A DNA stretch of 64,000 nucleotides from CAYJII01 sp964370225 (GCA_964370225.1 CAYJII010000002.1:33307-97306), one strand, 5' to 3'. Numbered from the stretch's first letter, positions 51,571 to 61,232 are shown. A program made the numbers and translations. The notes: generated by a model from the letters alone, not told the origin.

Positions 51571-53649
51571 CTACTCATAATATTTGTGTAGGTTGATTAT
51601 TATTTTGAATAAATCTCCGTCAATCTGTATGCTAAAGTTAATATTTTGTGCTTTTGCTAAACTTTGAGCTATTGATAGCCCCAGCCCGTTGCCCTCTGTA
51701 TTTCTTGAACTATCTCCACGTACAAAGCGCTCCATAAGCTCGCTCGGGTCGATATTAAGCTTTTCTTTTGACGTATTTTTAAGCGTTAACGTCACTGCAT
51801 TTTGACTGTCAATTACATCTAAGTAAACCCTTGACGATTTTAGCGAATACTTAAGCACATTTATCATGAGATTATCAAAAATCCTCTGCAAATGCTTGGA
51901 ATCTGCAAGCACAACCATCGGCACACCTGGGAAATTTGTTACAATCTCAAGACCCTCTTCTTCAAGCCTTTTGCTATACTCCCCAGCTAGCTGCTCCGCA
52001 AACACGCACATATCGATTGCCTCTAGGTTAATCTCCACATTACCTGTGGAAATTTTCGAAGCATCCACTAAATCTATGATGAGTCGCTTTAATTTTTGGG
52101 ATTGTCTGTCTAAAACTTCGGTGTACTCTTCTAATTTTTCGTTGTCGATTTCCTCTTTTTTAATTAAGTCAACATAGTTTATTATAGACGTCAGCGGAGT
52201 TTTAATATCATGCGAAACATTTGTTATCAGCTCAGTTTTAAGCTTTTCGCTTTTCATTTTCTCTTCAAGCGCAATGTTCATGCCATCAGTAATTCTATTA
52301 ATGTTTTCGCCTATTTCCTTAAACTCTATCGCCATAATTGAAGTGTCAATTTTATGATCCAAATCACCTTGAAACAATTTTTGTGTGGATTGTTTTAGCT
52401 TCGTTGCCCATACCGATATTAACACAAACATGACAAATATTACAAATGTACTCCACAGTAGTACAAATAATTCTACTATGCCGTCCGAAGAACCGTACAC
52501 TACAAGCTGAATTAAAAACATCGGAACTAATGCAATGCAAAACTTTAGTATCATCGGTGATTTTAATGCTCCACCTCTAAATACTCGCCATAAAAAATTC
52601 GGCACAATAAAAATCAATGTGTTTTTCCACCAATGTCTCGCTTTTGCTCTGGTCGAAAATGTCATGAGCAAAGGTAAGAGTAGGACAAGTGAGATAATTA
52701 TTGGAAGAAACTCATACGAAGATAAGCCAATTAGTAACGGGAATGCTACTATTAAAAATAGTATATCAAACGGAATTTTGTCAAATGAGTTTAGGTGCAC
52801 ACCCTCAACACCAACTTTGCGACCCGCTCCTGCCATTAGTAAAATAAATGTTATCAGCGCAATTGCGAATGTCACTATCATTATAGGTATAATATTATCG
52901 ATAACCGGAACCGCTACATCGCCTAATGTAATGGTGTTTTCAATGCTCGTTATCTCTTCTTGAGTTAAGATTTCACCTGTAAAATATAAAACAATTTGAA
53001 AGTTTAAATATGGATCAGATTCCAATACGTAAAGAGTACCATCCGACATCACTTCGTAAATCTCACCATTTTTTCCTTGAAGTTGTTGTCCCACTCTAAG
53101 TATAATACCATCTTCTGTTATTATGGTCTCCTGCGAATTCTCGATTTCGGCCTCGCTACCTTCAGTTGTTACGCTTAGATATTCCATATCTTTTAGCTGG
53201 TCAGCCGTAAATAAATCTGTCGCAAATTCAGCTGTTTCGCCAATCCTTAATATCTCTTCAACATACACTTCATAAGAATACGGTGTTTCTCTGCGATACA
53301 TATAGTCCACTTCACGAGTTACACTATTATAATTTCCACCTATCTGTATGCCGTTTTCATGTATCGAATAGTATACTATTGCATCATTATGATAAATTTC
53401 TTCATATTCTACTATCTGTACAGACTGTATATAATCATGCGCTACCATACTATATATTTGATAACTAATATCATCTACATATTTACTCTCAAGTGCATCC
53501 ACTTCGTATTCTTCTATATCTGACATTGCAAGTTGCCCATCAAGCATGTATGCAAATATTGCTGCACTAAAGCAAAAAATAATTGCAGATACGTAAAAGA
53601 GCACCACTGAAACTACTTTTACCCAAAATCTATATGCTATTGTCCCCAT
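51571..53649 (-). CDS. Sensor histidine kinase with large sensor region
   Basis: A 692-residue kinase. A first membrane helix (about 12-34) precedes an extracytoplasmic sensor of about 220 residues rich in Tyr, Glu and Asp. A cluster of five or six membrane helices follows (about 258-420). Then come a HAMP-like linker and the catalytic core: H-box TNVSHDIKTPLTSIINYVD, N-box DNLMINVLKYS, G-box GNGLGLSIA. The added membrane block suggests sensing within the bilayer. It lies 11 bases after its response regulator. Confidence 0.92.
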   Translation of the reverse strand: MGTIAYRFWVKVVSVVLFYVSAIIFCFSAAIFAYMLDGQLAMSDIEEYEVDALESKYVDDISYQIYSMVAHDYIQSVQIVEYEEIYHNDAIVYYSIHENGIQIGGNYNSVTREVDYMYRRETPYSYEVYVEEILRIGETAEFATDLFTADQLKDMEYLSVTTEGSEAEIENSQETIITEDGIILRVGQQLQGKNGEIYEVMSDGTLYVLESDPYLNFQIVLYFTGEILTQEEITSIENTITLGDVAVPVIDNIIPIMIVTFAIALITFILLMAGAGRKVGVEGVHLNSFDKIPFDILFLIVAFPLLIGLSSYEFLPIIISLVLLLPLLMTFSTRAKARHWWKNTLIFIVPNFLWRVFRGGALKSPMILKFCIALVPMFLIQLVVYGSSDGIVELFVLLWSTFVIFVMFVLISVWATKLKQSTQKLFQGDLDHKIDTSIMAIEFKEIGENINRITDGMNIALEEKMKSEKLKTELITNVSHDIKTPLTSIINYVDLIKKEEIDNEKLEEYTEVLDRQSQKLKRLIIDLVDASKISTGNVEINLEAIDMCVFAEQLAGEYSKRLEEEGLEIVTNFPGVPMVVLADSKHLQRIFDNLMINVLKYSLKSSRVYLDVIDSQNAVTLTLKNTSKEKLNIDPSELMERFVRGDSSRNTEGNGLGLSIAQSLAKAQNINFSIQIDGDLFKIIINLHKYYE

Positions 53650-53660
53650 TGTTCTCCCTC

Positions 53661-54356
53661 CTAGCTGTTGACATCAAATTTATACCCCTGTCCCCAAACT
53701 ACTTTTATATACCTCGGTTCTGATGGGTTTATCTCTATTTTTTCACGCAAGTGACGAATATGTACCGCCACTGTGTTTTGTACTCCCACAGGTGAATCCG
53801 CCCAAATCGTAGTATATATTTTTTCTGGCGAAAACACTTTTGTAGGATTTTGCATGAAAAGCTTAAGTATATCATACTCTGTCGGCGTCAGCTTAATCTC
53901 TTCCTCATCTACCGTCACGATTTTGCTGACATCGTCAATAGCAACCCCACCAATCTTTATCACAGTATTTGAGCTTTGAACGCTTGCCCCTAGCGTGGTA
54001 TATCGCCTAAGTTGCGATTTAACCCTAGCCATAACCTCAACTGGATTAAACGGCTTTGTGATATAATCATCAGCACCAGAGTTTAACCCTAGTATTTTGT
54101 CAGAATCCTCACTTTTTGCAGTGAGCAAAATAACAGGGATATTGCTCGTCTTCCTAATTTCTTCCATTGCAGTTATCCCATCCATTTCGGGCATCATAAT
54201 ATCAAGTATCGCTAACTGCACATCCTCGCTCTCGACTATTTTTAACGCTTCCTTGCCGTTATACGCCTTAAATATTTTATAGTCACCCATGCCTAAATAA
54301 ATTTCGAGTGCATTTACTATATCCTTTTCATCATCGCATATTAATATGTTATTCAT
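53661..54356 (-). CDS. OmpR/VanR-type response regulator
   Basis: A 231-residue regulator. The receiver has CDDEKD, the phosphoacceptor in LAILDIMMPEMDG and ITKPFNPVEV. The winged-helix output domain ends RHLREKIEINPSEPRYIKVVWGQGYKF. The ATG at 54356 follows GCAGGAGG by five bases; an upstream in-frame start 19 codons earlier is not supported. With the kinase it flanks, across the transaldolase gene, the ABC efflux operon on the same strand, a plausible but unproven target. Confidence 0.95.
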   Translation of the reverse strand: MNNILICDDEKDIVNALEIYLGMGDYKIFKAYNGKEALKIVESEDVQLAILDIMMPEMDGITAMEEIRKTSNIPVILLTAKSEDSDKILGLNSGADDYITKPFNPVEVMARVKSQLRRYTTLGASVQSSNTVIKIGGVAIDDVSKIVTVDEEEIKLTPTEYDILKLFMQNPTKVFSPEKIYTTIWADSPVGVQNTVAVHIRHLREKIEINPSEPRYIKVVWGQGYKFDVNS

Positions 54357-54501
54357 CTTGTCCTCCTGCAGGTTTATGAAATCGCCCGCATTTTTGCCAA
54401 TGCGGTCTAACAATTGTTCTATCTATATTCTCGCATAAAACCTATTAAAAATAAAGTGGCTAAATTATTAATTATTTATTAAGGTAAAATATGTAATATT
54501 A

Positions 54502-54530
54502 TTGACAATATTTTTTCTTAGTAATATAAT
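54502..54530 (+). promoter_or_regulatory. Consensus promoter of the aldo/keto reductase gene
   Basis: TTGACA (54502-54507), 17 bases, TATAAT (54525-54530), 30 bases before the start codon. Confidence 0.85.
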
Positions 54531-54559
54531 GATTATAACAAATTTACGAGGTGAATGAA

Positions 54560-55567
54560 ATGGTATTTAAAAAATTTAAAGCTTTTGATAAGCAGTTGCC
54601 TGCAATCGGATTTGGTTGTTGGGGGCTTTCTGGTGGAGATTTTTGGACAAATAGTGAAGATGCACAGCTAATTAAAACAGTACAAACCGCTGTAGAAGTT
54701 GGCGTAACTTTTTTTGATGTCGCACCAATTTACGGTTTTGGAGCAGCAGAGGAAAGACTTGGCCGTGGTATAAAAGGTCATCGTGACGAAGTATTCATCG
54801 CTACAAAATGCGGTATGGTTTGGGACGATAACAAAAATGTATCGCTAAACTTAAGCGCAGATTCTATTATGAAAGAAGTCGACTTGTCCTTAAAAAGATT
54901 GGGCACTGACTACATCGACTTATACCAAATGCACTGGCCTGATAGAGATTTAAACACTCCTATCGAAGAGAGCCTTGAAGCATTGGTTAAGCTAAAAGAA
55001 CAAGGCAAAGTTTTAAGCATCGGGCTTACAAACTTCTCAAAAGAAGACTTAACTTTAGGCGTGGAAAAATACGGTATCTCTTGCTACCAGGGGCTATATA
55101 ATCTTCTTGAGCACAACCCTACTTTTTACCATGCTATCCCTCTTGAGTATCGTAGCAGAAACGAAATTTTACCGATATGCAAAGAGCATGGAATTCCATT
55201 TTTGCCATATAGCCCATTACTTCAAGGGCTTTTAACTTCACATTTTGACCCTAACGAGTGGGAAGAAGGCGATGTTAGACTAGCAAATCCAAAATTCTCG
55301 GGTGATAACTGGACTGTATACAAATCTCTTGCAGATAAAGTAAAATCTTTCGCAAATGACTTAGGCAAGCCTGTATCTCAAGTGGCGATTAATTGGCTAA
55401 TTTCACAAGAAGAAATCGGTCCGATAATTTGCGGTGGTACTCTGCCTGAACACGTACTCGAAAATGTAAAAGCTTGCGACTTTAGCTTGTCCGCAGATGA
55501 GTTTAATACTCTTGATAGCTTAATTTCTGATGAAGTAGCTGCAATCGAAGCAAAACTCGCTTTATAA
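54560..55567 (+). CDS. Aldo/keto reductase
   Basis: A 335-residue NAD(P)H-dependent AKR, distinct from the YghZ-type enzyme in this window. The catalytic residues are in FFDVAPIYGFGAAEERLG (Asp, Tyr), IATKCG (Lys) and LYQMHWPD (His), and IICGGTLPEHVLENV is the cofactor-binding end. The ATG at 54560 is chosen with GAGGTG six bases away; a GTG three codons earlier lies inside that site. Substrate unknown. A consensus promoter and a strong terminator flank it. Confidence 0.9.
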   Translation: MVFKKFKAFDKQLPAIGFGCWGLSGGDFWTNSEDAQLIKTVQTAVEVGVTFFDVAPIYGFGAAEERLGRGIKGHRDEVFIATKCGMVWDDNKNVSLNLSADSIMKEVDLSLKRLGTDYIDLYQMHWPDRDLNTPIEESLEALVKLKEQGKVLSIGLTNFSKEDLTLGVEKYGISCYQGLYNLLEHNPTFYHAIPLEYRSRNEILPICKEHGIPFLPYSPLLQGLLTSHFDPNEWEEGDVRLANPKFSGDNWTVYKSLADKVKSFANDLGKPVSQVAINWLISQEEIGPIICGGTLPEHVLENVKACDFSLSADEFNTLDSLISDEVAAIEAKLAL

Positions 55568-55581
55568 ATTACATAATACTT

Positions 55582-55624
55582 AAAAAGGTTGTGACAGCGT
55601 AATGCTGTCACAACCTTTTTTGTT
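55582..55624. terminator. Bidirectional terminator
   Basis: AAAAAGGTTGTGACAGC / GCTGTCACAACCTTTTTT, a very strong hairpin between convergent genes. Confidence 0.92.
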
Positions 55625-55636
55625 TTAGCGCAAAAT

Positions 55637-55912
55637 CTATCCGCTGTATAAATCGCTGCATGGCAACCAGCGTGGATGCGCAAACTCCGGCCAAAACAAG
55701 TTTCTATCAGCTTTTTTGTAATAACCGCAAACCCCATTTGGGTCGCAGCAAACTGTAAATTCATCCGCTTTTCTAAAATAGCATGTGCCATTTATTAGGC
55801 TTTGTGGTACATTTTCTCCTGTGCACACGTTGTCCTCTGTCACTTGGGCATAATCAGAATATGTGCAAGGATTATAGTTTTGATTTGAGCTTTGACATTT
55901 TGAGCAAGGCAT
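55637..55912 (-). CDS. Cysteine-rich mini-protein of unknown function
   Basis: A 91-residue protein with AAGGAG eight bases before its ATG. It has nine Cys: a CSKC pair at the N-terminus (Cys3, Cys6), then Cys16, 30, 44, 55, 56, 62 and 84. There is no signal peptide or membrane segment. The C-terminal third is aromatic and Pro-rich (NLFWPEFAHPRWLPCSD). The spacing suggests metal binding or disulfides rather than a known zinc ribbon. I do not recognise the family. It is isolated between a terminator and the spoIIGA promoter region. Confidence 0.65.
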   Translation of the reverse strand: MPCSKCQSSNQNYNPCTYSDYAQVTEDNVCTGENVPQSLINGTCYFRKADEFTVCCDPNGVCGYYKKADRNLFWPEFAHPRWLPCSDLYSG

Positions 55913-56024
55913 GGTATCAACTCCTTATTATTTGCGTGGCTATTATCTTTATATGTTAGCAATAATAGGCTTTAAAGATAGATAAAATAATCTTCCTAAG
56001 ATATAATATGTCCTTTGTCTGGAT

Positions 56025-56109
56025 GTTGACACATTTTTTCTACTAAGATAAAAAATATTTTTCTCAACTCCAGTTTTTGACAATTTTTATTCTCAAAACA
56101 TACTAAAAT
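56025..56109 (+). promoter_or_regulatory. spoIIG-type promoter with two Spo0A-box-like sites
   Basis: TTGACA (56077-56082) is followed after 21 bases by TAAAAT (56104-56109), an overlong spacer like the 22 bases of the Bacillus spoIIG promoter. The 9-mer complementary to ATTGTCAAA (56076-56084) overlaps the -35 and fits the 0A box TTTGTCRAA at 8 of 9 positions. A weaker copy (complement TGTGTCAAC, 56025-56033) lies 51 bases further up. The predicted start is about 30 bases before the GTG. Confidence 0.6.
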
Positions 56110-56146
56110 GAGTATATCACCTAAATTTGATTAAGGATTTGATATA

Positions 56147-57016
56147 GTGCAAAACACCATTTATGTTGATGTGCTGATTTTACTTAATATTTTTATTACA
56201 TATTGCCTGCTTTTATCCACTAAACTTTTATTAAATCTTAACACGGAAAAGTGGCGCATCATTTCCGCTTCTGTGCTCGGTGGCATGTTTTCGCTTGTGA
56301 TATTCATCGACTTTAACAGCTCAATTTTATATAGTATCGTAGAAATTCTTATGGCTAGCGCAATCGTTTTGCTCAGCTTTTTTGAAAAAAAACTGAGCAA
56401 AAATCTAAGAAACATCGCTGTTTTTTACATAGTAAACTTTATTTTTGGTGGTTTGATGCTTGCCTTGTTTTATTTTATCACACCACCATCAATGATATTT
56501 AAAAATGGCGTAGTCTACTTTAATATTTCAGCTTTATTTTTAGTCATTTCCACGATTGTTTCATATTTGCTCATAAAGCTATTTTACGCTTTTTTCGCAA
56601 AACGTGGACTTGTTAGCGAGAGCTGCTTGCTATCTGTAAATATCTATGGCAAAGAAGTATTGCTAAAAGGATTTTTGGATAGCGGGAATAAAATCATCGA
56701 CGCTGTGAGCTCCTTACCCGTCATTCTCTGCAATATTAATAGTATAAAAGAGCTCATCCCCGATAAAATTTGTGAAGACATACTATCCCTAAACTTTGAT
56801 AAAATCGATGATCCTCTCTGGCAAAAGCGCATTAGGGTGCTTAGCGTTAGCACGGTGAACAAAGTGTCGATACTACCTGCATTTAAACCGGATAAGTCTG
56901 TCATCGAATATAAAAATGGCGAAAAAAAAGAAGTACAAACACTTATAGGAATTGTTAGCTACGAAATTTTAGATTCGCAGTATGGCGCGGTAATACATAG
57001 CTCATTCATCAACTAA
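56147..57016 (+). CDS. spoIIGA: Pro-SigE processing peptidase SpoIIGA
   Basis: A 289-residue aspartic peptidase that matures pro-SigE in the mother cell. Five membrane helices occupy about residues 5-150, beginning with the typical YVDVLILLNIFITYCLL. The C-terminal half holds the catalytic motif GFLDSGNKI (DSG) near residue 172 and GIVSYEILDS near the end. The start is a GTG with AAGGA upstream. It is followed 29 bases later by sigE, the conserved spoIIG operon. Confidence 0.95.
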   Translation: MQNTIYVDVLILLNIFITYCLLLSTKLLLNLNTEKWRIISASVLGGMFSLVIFIDFNSSILYSIVEILMASAIVLLSFFEKKLSKNLRNIAVFYIVNFIFGGLMLALFYFITPPSMIFKNGVVYFNISALFLVISTIVSYLLIKLFYAFFAKRGLVSESCLLSVNIYGKEVLLKGFLDSGNKIIDAVSSLPVILCNINSIKELIPDKICEDILSLNFDKIDDPLWQKRIRVLSVSTVNKVSILPAFKPDKSVIEYKNGEKKEVQTLIGIVSYEILDSQYGAVIHSSFIN

Positions 57017-57045
57017 AAGAAAACAACTCACTAATTAACGGAGGT

Positions 57046-57759
57046 ATGAAATTGATTATAACCAATTTATTTTTAAAGCTCAAACTGTTTGTGATAAAAT
57101 ATAATATGTCTAGCATATATTATGTCAACGGCACACAAACTTTGCCTGCACCGCTGGATAAAAGCGAAGAGGAAATCATCTTTGCTAAACTTGAAACCGA
57201 CCCCGAAACCGCCAAAGAAACTTTAATAGTACATAACTTAAGACTAGTGGTATACATCGCAAAAAAATTTGAGTCCACTGGCGTTTTTATCGAAGATTTA
57301 GTTTCCATAGGCACTATCGGCCTTATCAAAGCAGTGAACACATTTTCCCCAAAGAAAAATATAAAGCTAGCTACATACGCTTCTCGTTGTATCGAAAACG
57401 AAATTCTCATGTATTTGCGCAAAAACTCCAAAGGTAAAGGCGATATCTCAATCGACGAGCCACTCAATATTGATTGGGATGGGAATGAGCTTTTGCTATC
57501 CGATGTCTTAGGTACGGAAAACGATAGTGTAAACAAAAACATTGAGTATCAAGTAGAGAAAGATTTGCTTGTTAAATGTGTGGATAATTTAAACAGTAGA
57601 GAAAAGCAAATTATGCAGTTGCGCTTTGGGCTATTGTCTGGTAAGGAAATGACCCAAAAAGAAGTCGCAGATTTAATTGGGATATCACAAAGTTACATTT
57701 CTAGACTAGAAAAGCGCATAATCAAAAAGCTAAAAATCGAGATGGAAAAGGCGATTTAG
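57046..57759 (+). CDS. sigE: RNA polymerase sigma factor SigE precursor
   Basis: A 237-residue mother-cell sigma factor. The first 25-30 residues form the inhibitory pro-sequence rich in Leu, Ile and Lys. SSIYYVNGTQTLPAPL then marks the region where cleavage is expected. Region 2 reads NLRLVVYIAKKFESTG and GLIKAVNTFSPKK, followed by LATYASRCIENEILMYLR, nearly identical to Bacillus SigE. Region 4 ends SQSYISRLEKRIIKKL. The ATG is only one base from GGAGG, so an in-frame TTG two codons on might be used. Confidence 0.95.
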   Translation: MKLIITNLFLKLKLFVIKYNMSSIYYVNGTQTLPAPLDKSEEEIIFAKLETDPETAKETLIVHNLRLVVYIAKKFESTGVFIEDLVSIGTIGLIKAVNTFSPKKNIKLATYASRCIENEILMYLRKNSKGKGDISIDEPLNIDWDGNELLLSDVLGTENDSVNKNIEYQVEKDLLVKCVDNLNSREKQIMQLRFGLLSGKEMTQKEVADLIGISQSYISRLEKRIIKKLKIEMEKAI

Positions 57760-57850
57760 CTCAAATCCAACATAATTCTATTAATTTTTCACACTCTCTA
57801 TCACGTTTTATACAAAACAGCGAAAAACATGCGACTTTCATTTTAAAGTA

Positions 57851-57879
57851 TTGCGGTTACCTCTTTAATATGTTATAAT
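57851..57879 (+). promoter_or_regulatory. Promoter of the PAS/GGDEF gene
   Basis: TTGCGG (57851-57856), 17 bases, TATAAT (57874-57879), 51 bases before the GTG start. Confidence 0.7.
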
Positions 57880-57929
57880 TGCACATATGTTTATTTTTTT
57901 ATAGCAAATAAAACAAGGGGGTACTAATT

Positions 57930-60590
57930 GTGAATATCCGCGAAAATTTTTGCAATTTATCGGCAATATTCGATGATCGAAACATACTTTGCTCATTCTG
58001 TGATTTGCACAAAATGGGTTTTGTTGACTTGGTTATTGAAGATAAAATTACCGCAATAGACTATAACGACATTTTTTACAATATGCTTAATGTTACTCCT
58101 AACGAATTTATTAATACTTATCATTCTAATTTTGATAGATTTTTAAACATTGAAAATAAAAATAAATTAAAAAGAGCTGTGCTCAATCAGAATGACAACA
58201 ATATAGAACAAGTAACTATCGAAATTTGTAGCAAGGGTGGTAAGTTTTTACATCTAGATATTATTGGTAAAACTATCACTGTAAACTCACAACAAGTTTT
58301 CCGCGCTACTATTACCGATGTTACAAATGACGTTAAAATAAATTTGGTTAAATCAAAAAATGATAATCTCAAAACGATACTGTCCTTACTCAATATCACT
58401 ATGATTGAGTATGACATAAAAAAAGATGAGCTTATCCACGAAGAAACCACTGCACGAAAATTTGGGCTTCCTCTTATTCTGAAAAACCCACTACAAGAAC
58501 TGCCAAGAAGAGGGCTTGTCCCACCTGAGAGCGCTAATGCAGTAACCCGTTGGTTTAAGCGAGTGCACGCTGGTGAAAGTATCGTCGAAGAAAGAATTTC
58601 TACAGTTAGCAAAGATGGAAATAAAGTCCATCTGCGCATTTTAGGTCAAACTTTTTCCGATGAAAATGGTGTCCCTTTCAAAGTAATTGGGATTAACCAA
58701 GATATCACAAACGAAGTCTATCTTGAAAAAGAAAAAGAATATAGCATTTCGATGACTTCGGATAAATTTTTGATTTATGAAGCAAACTTGACTACTGACA
58801 CCACAATAAATGTTAGTGAAACATGGCTAAAAGCTAATAAATTCACTACAATAAAATCATTTACTAAAATGATGTATCATGCAGCTCACGCTGTTGTAGA
58901 TCCCGATTACCTACAAGGGTTCCTTGATAACTTTAGCTCAAACGCACTTATCGAAAAATATAACGCAGGCGAGCGCACCTTAACTTATGATTATCGTCGC
59001 ATTATGCCCGATGGCAGCAAGCTTTGGTACGAAATTACTGCGACCATGATATACTCAAAGTCCTCCGCTTCTATATTAGCGAGAGTTTACATTAATGATG
59101 TTAATGAAGATAAAGTTAAAATGCTAAAATTGAATGAAGAAAAAGCATTTTACGACAAAATGTCGCCAAAATCATTTGGAATTTACGAAATTAACTTTAC
59201 TGCAAAAGAGTTTCTTGGTGACGAAGACAAGCATTTGCGTAGTTTAAAAAGATGCGGCCGCTTTGATGACATCTTTTCAATAATACCTGCTAGCAATATT
59301 TCTTCTGATGATTTGGATAAAGTGAAAAGTTTATCAGATAATTATTTTATGAGTCAATTTTCTAAAACTAACCACGAAATAGTTTTTGAGTTTAAAATAT
59401 TGCTTGATGGCGATTATCAGTGGGTAAGAGCTACATTCAGATTATTTGACAATCCTGAAAAGGATTCTTTCATGGGATATATGTTTATTGAGGATATCAA
59501 CATCGAAAAGACAAGCGAAATTGACCTTATCTACAAAGCTCAACACGATATGCTCACTGGGCTATATAACAAAGTTACCACAAAAGAAAAAATTTCTGAG
59601 ATTCTATTTGACGCTAGTCTAAGAGGAAGCTCACACGCATTTTTTATGATAGACTTAGATAATTTCAAGCAAATTAATGACTCTTTCGGTCACGCTTACG
59701 GTGACTACGTGCTTAAAGATGTATCTTCACATATCTGTGCTCTGTTTAGAGATTGTGATATCGTTGGACGAGTTGGTGGCGACGAATTTGTTGTACTGCT
59801 AAAAAATATTCCTGATAACGATATCGTGATTACAAAGGCGCAGGGTTTATGCGATGTCTTAAATCTCACTTACGAAGAACATGGCACCGCAATTTCAATT
59901 AGTGCTAGTGTTGGTGTAGAAATTTGCCATGCGATAAATCTTACTTTTGATGAAGTGTTCGAAAAAGCAGACAAGGCGCTTTATGTGTCCAAAAAAAGCG
60001 GAAAAAGCAGATTTACTATAAATAACTCCGCTATGCAAGATACTCTTAAAAACTTGCCATTCTCTGAAACTGAACGTGGCACTACATTTTTAGATAATTA
60101 TGCCGATTCGATTTTCGAGCTTGTTTTTGAGGCTATGTACTCTGCAGCGAATAAAGAGCAAGCTGTCAATGCGGCGCTTGCAATAATTGGAAGCCATTAT
60201 TGCCTTGATAGAATAATAATTAGGAAGTTTATTGAAAATACTTTCTTTATGACTTCAACCTTTGAATGGACGAAAAAAGCTGAGTACCGTTTAGGTAATG
60301 CCAATTTAACTTTCACTAAAAACAATACCGAGGAGCAAGTTTCCTTGTTCGATACTGATGGTGTTGCGCTATTTTTAGCAAACGATAAGCCAAACGAGTT
60401 TATTGGCGAAATATTAACAAAACACGGAGTTTATGCTTCGATTGCGATAATCCCTCGAACTTTATTTGGCTCAATTAAGCCTGAGAACGGATTTATTTCA
60501 TACGAATATCTATCTCCATCCAATAAAGACTTATCCGAAGTTAAATTCCAACTAAAAAAACTTACCGATTTACTTTCGCTGTTTTTTTAA
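57930..60590 (+). CDS. Multi-PAS diguanylate cyclase
   Basis: An 886-residue soluble signalling enzyme. Up to four PAS-like segments occupy residues 20-535; the clearest are at 150-270 (NGVPFKVIGINQDITNE) and 275-400 (YRRIMPDGSKLWYEITATMI). The GGDEF domain (about 540-705) has DMLTGLYNK, FFMIDLDNFKQIND and an intact active site RVGGDEFVVLL. An RxxD inhibitory site (RDCD) sits five residues upstream, so product feedback by c-di-GMP is likely. The last 170 residues resemble a GAF domain. There are no membrane helices and no EAL domain. The start is GTG after AGGGGG. It lies between sigE and spoVA genes. Confidence 0.9.
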   Translation: MNIRENFCNLSAIFDDRNILCSFCDLHKMGFVDLVIEDKITAIDYNDIFYNMLNVTPNEFINTYHSNFDRFLNIENKNKLKRAVLNQNDNNIEQVTIEICSKGGKFLHLDIIGKTITVNSQQVFRATITDVTNDVKINLVKSKNDNLKTILSLLNITMIEYDIKKDELIHEETTARKFGLPLILKNPLQELPRRGLVPPESANAVTRWFKRVHAGESIVEERISTVSKDGNKVHLRILGQTFSDENGVPFKVIGINQDITNEVYLEKEKEYSISMTSDKFLIYEANLTTDTTINVSETWLKANKFTTIKSFTKMMYHAAHAVVDPDYLQGFLDNFSSNALIEKYNAGERTLTYDYRRIMPDGSKLWYEITATMIYSKSSASILARVYINDVNEDKVKMLKLNEEKAFYDKMSPKSFGIYEINFTAKEFLGDEDKHLRSLKRCGRFDDIFSIIPASNISSDDLDKVKSLSDNYFMSQFSKTNHEIVFEFKILLDGDYQWVRATFRLFDNPEKDSFMGYMFIEDINIEKTSEIDLIYKAQHDMLTGLYNKVTTKEKISEILFDASLRGSSHAFFMIDLDNFKQINDSFGHAYGDYVLKDVSSHICALFRDCDIVGRVGGDEFVVLLKNIPDNDIVITKAQGLCDVLNLTYEEHGTAISISASVGVEICHAINLTFDEVFEKADKALYVSKKSGKSRFTINNSAMQDTLKNLPFSETERGTTFLDNYADSIFELVFEAMYSAANKEQAVNAALAIIGSHYCLDRIIIRKFIENTFFMTSTFEWTKKAEYRLGNANLTFTKNNTEEQVSLFDTDGVALFLANDKPNEFIGEILTKHGVYASIAIIPRTLFGSIKPENGFISYEYLSPSNKDLSEVKFQLKKLTDLLSLFF

Positions 60591-60629
60591 TAATTGCTAG
60601 TTACATTGTCTTATACAATTTAATAACCA

Positions 60630-60680
60630 AATATGCATCTCTGATTGCGCAATTGCACAATCAGAGATGCATATTTTTTA
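60630..60680 (+). terminator. Terminator after the PAS/GGDEF gene
   Basis: AAATATGCATCTCTGATTG / CAATCAGAGATGCATATTTTTT, a 19-bp stem. Confidence 0.92.
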
Positions 60681-60770
60681 GGGAAAGTATATTCAAATAA
60701 AAGTAGTCAACAATATTTATACTTAAAACTTTATTAATGCGTAAAACATGCATTATGATTGGAGCATAAG

Positions 60771-61214
60771 ATGAATATTTCAAACAAAGAATATAGTGAG
60801 ATGACAAAAAAAGCATCTCCAAATAGCAAGTCATACATTAATATTCCCGTAGCTTTTGTAGTCGGTGGGCTTATATGTACAATTGGAGAAGCGCTGCATT
60901 TACTCTACACAAACGCGGGCCTATCCGAAAAAATTGCTTTCACCGCAGTATCCATCACACTAATATTTTTAGCAGCGCTCTTAACTGGGCTCAACCTTTA
61001 CAATAAAATTGCAAAGCGTGCAGGTGCTGGCACATTAGTACCTATCACTGGCTTTTCAAATGCGGTTGTCTCTCCCGCTCTCGAATTCAAGACCGAAGGG
61101 CTAATACTGGGACTTGGTGCTAAACTTTTTATCATCTCAGGTCCCGTTATCGTCTATGGGATTTCTGTATCTGTAGTGTATGGACTGATACTCTACTTAT
61201 TTAAACTTTACTGA
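60771..61214 (+). CDS. spoVAC: Stage V sporulation protein AC
   Basis: A 147-residue membrane protein, part of the channel that loads dipicolinic acid into the spore and releases it at germination. SpoVAC landmarks are VAFVVGGLICTIGEAL in the first helix and GAGTLVPITGFSNAVVSPALEFKTEG. The start with GGAG six bases away is preferred over an ATG four codons earlier. It is followed by spoVAD and spoVAE in the standard order. Confidence 0.95.
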   Translation: MNISNKEYSEMTKKASPNSKSYINIPVAFVVGGLICTIGEALHLLYTNAGLSEKIAFTAVSITLIFLAALLTGLNLYNKIAKRAGAGTLVPITGFSNAVVSPALEFKTEGLILGLGAKLFIISGPVIVYGISVSVVYGLILYLFKLY

Positions 61215-61232
61215 TATGATAAGGAGAATAAC

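Noticed and set aside
57760..57929. c-di-GMP riboswitch before the GGDEF gene
   Set aside because: No GEMM core motif was found; the gap contains only a promoter.
60681..60770. SigG promoter of spoVAC
   Set aside because: CATTATG could be a weak -10, but no TGMATA-like -35 lies at the right distance.
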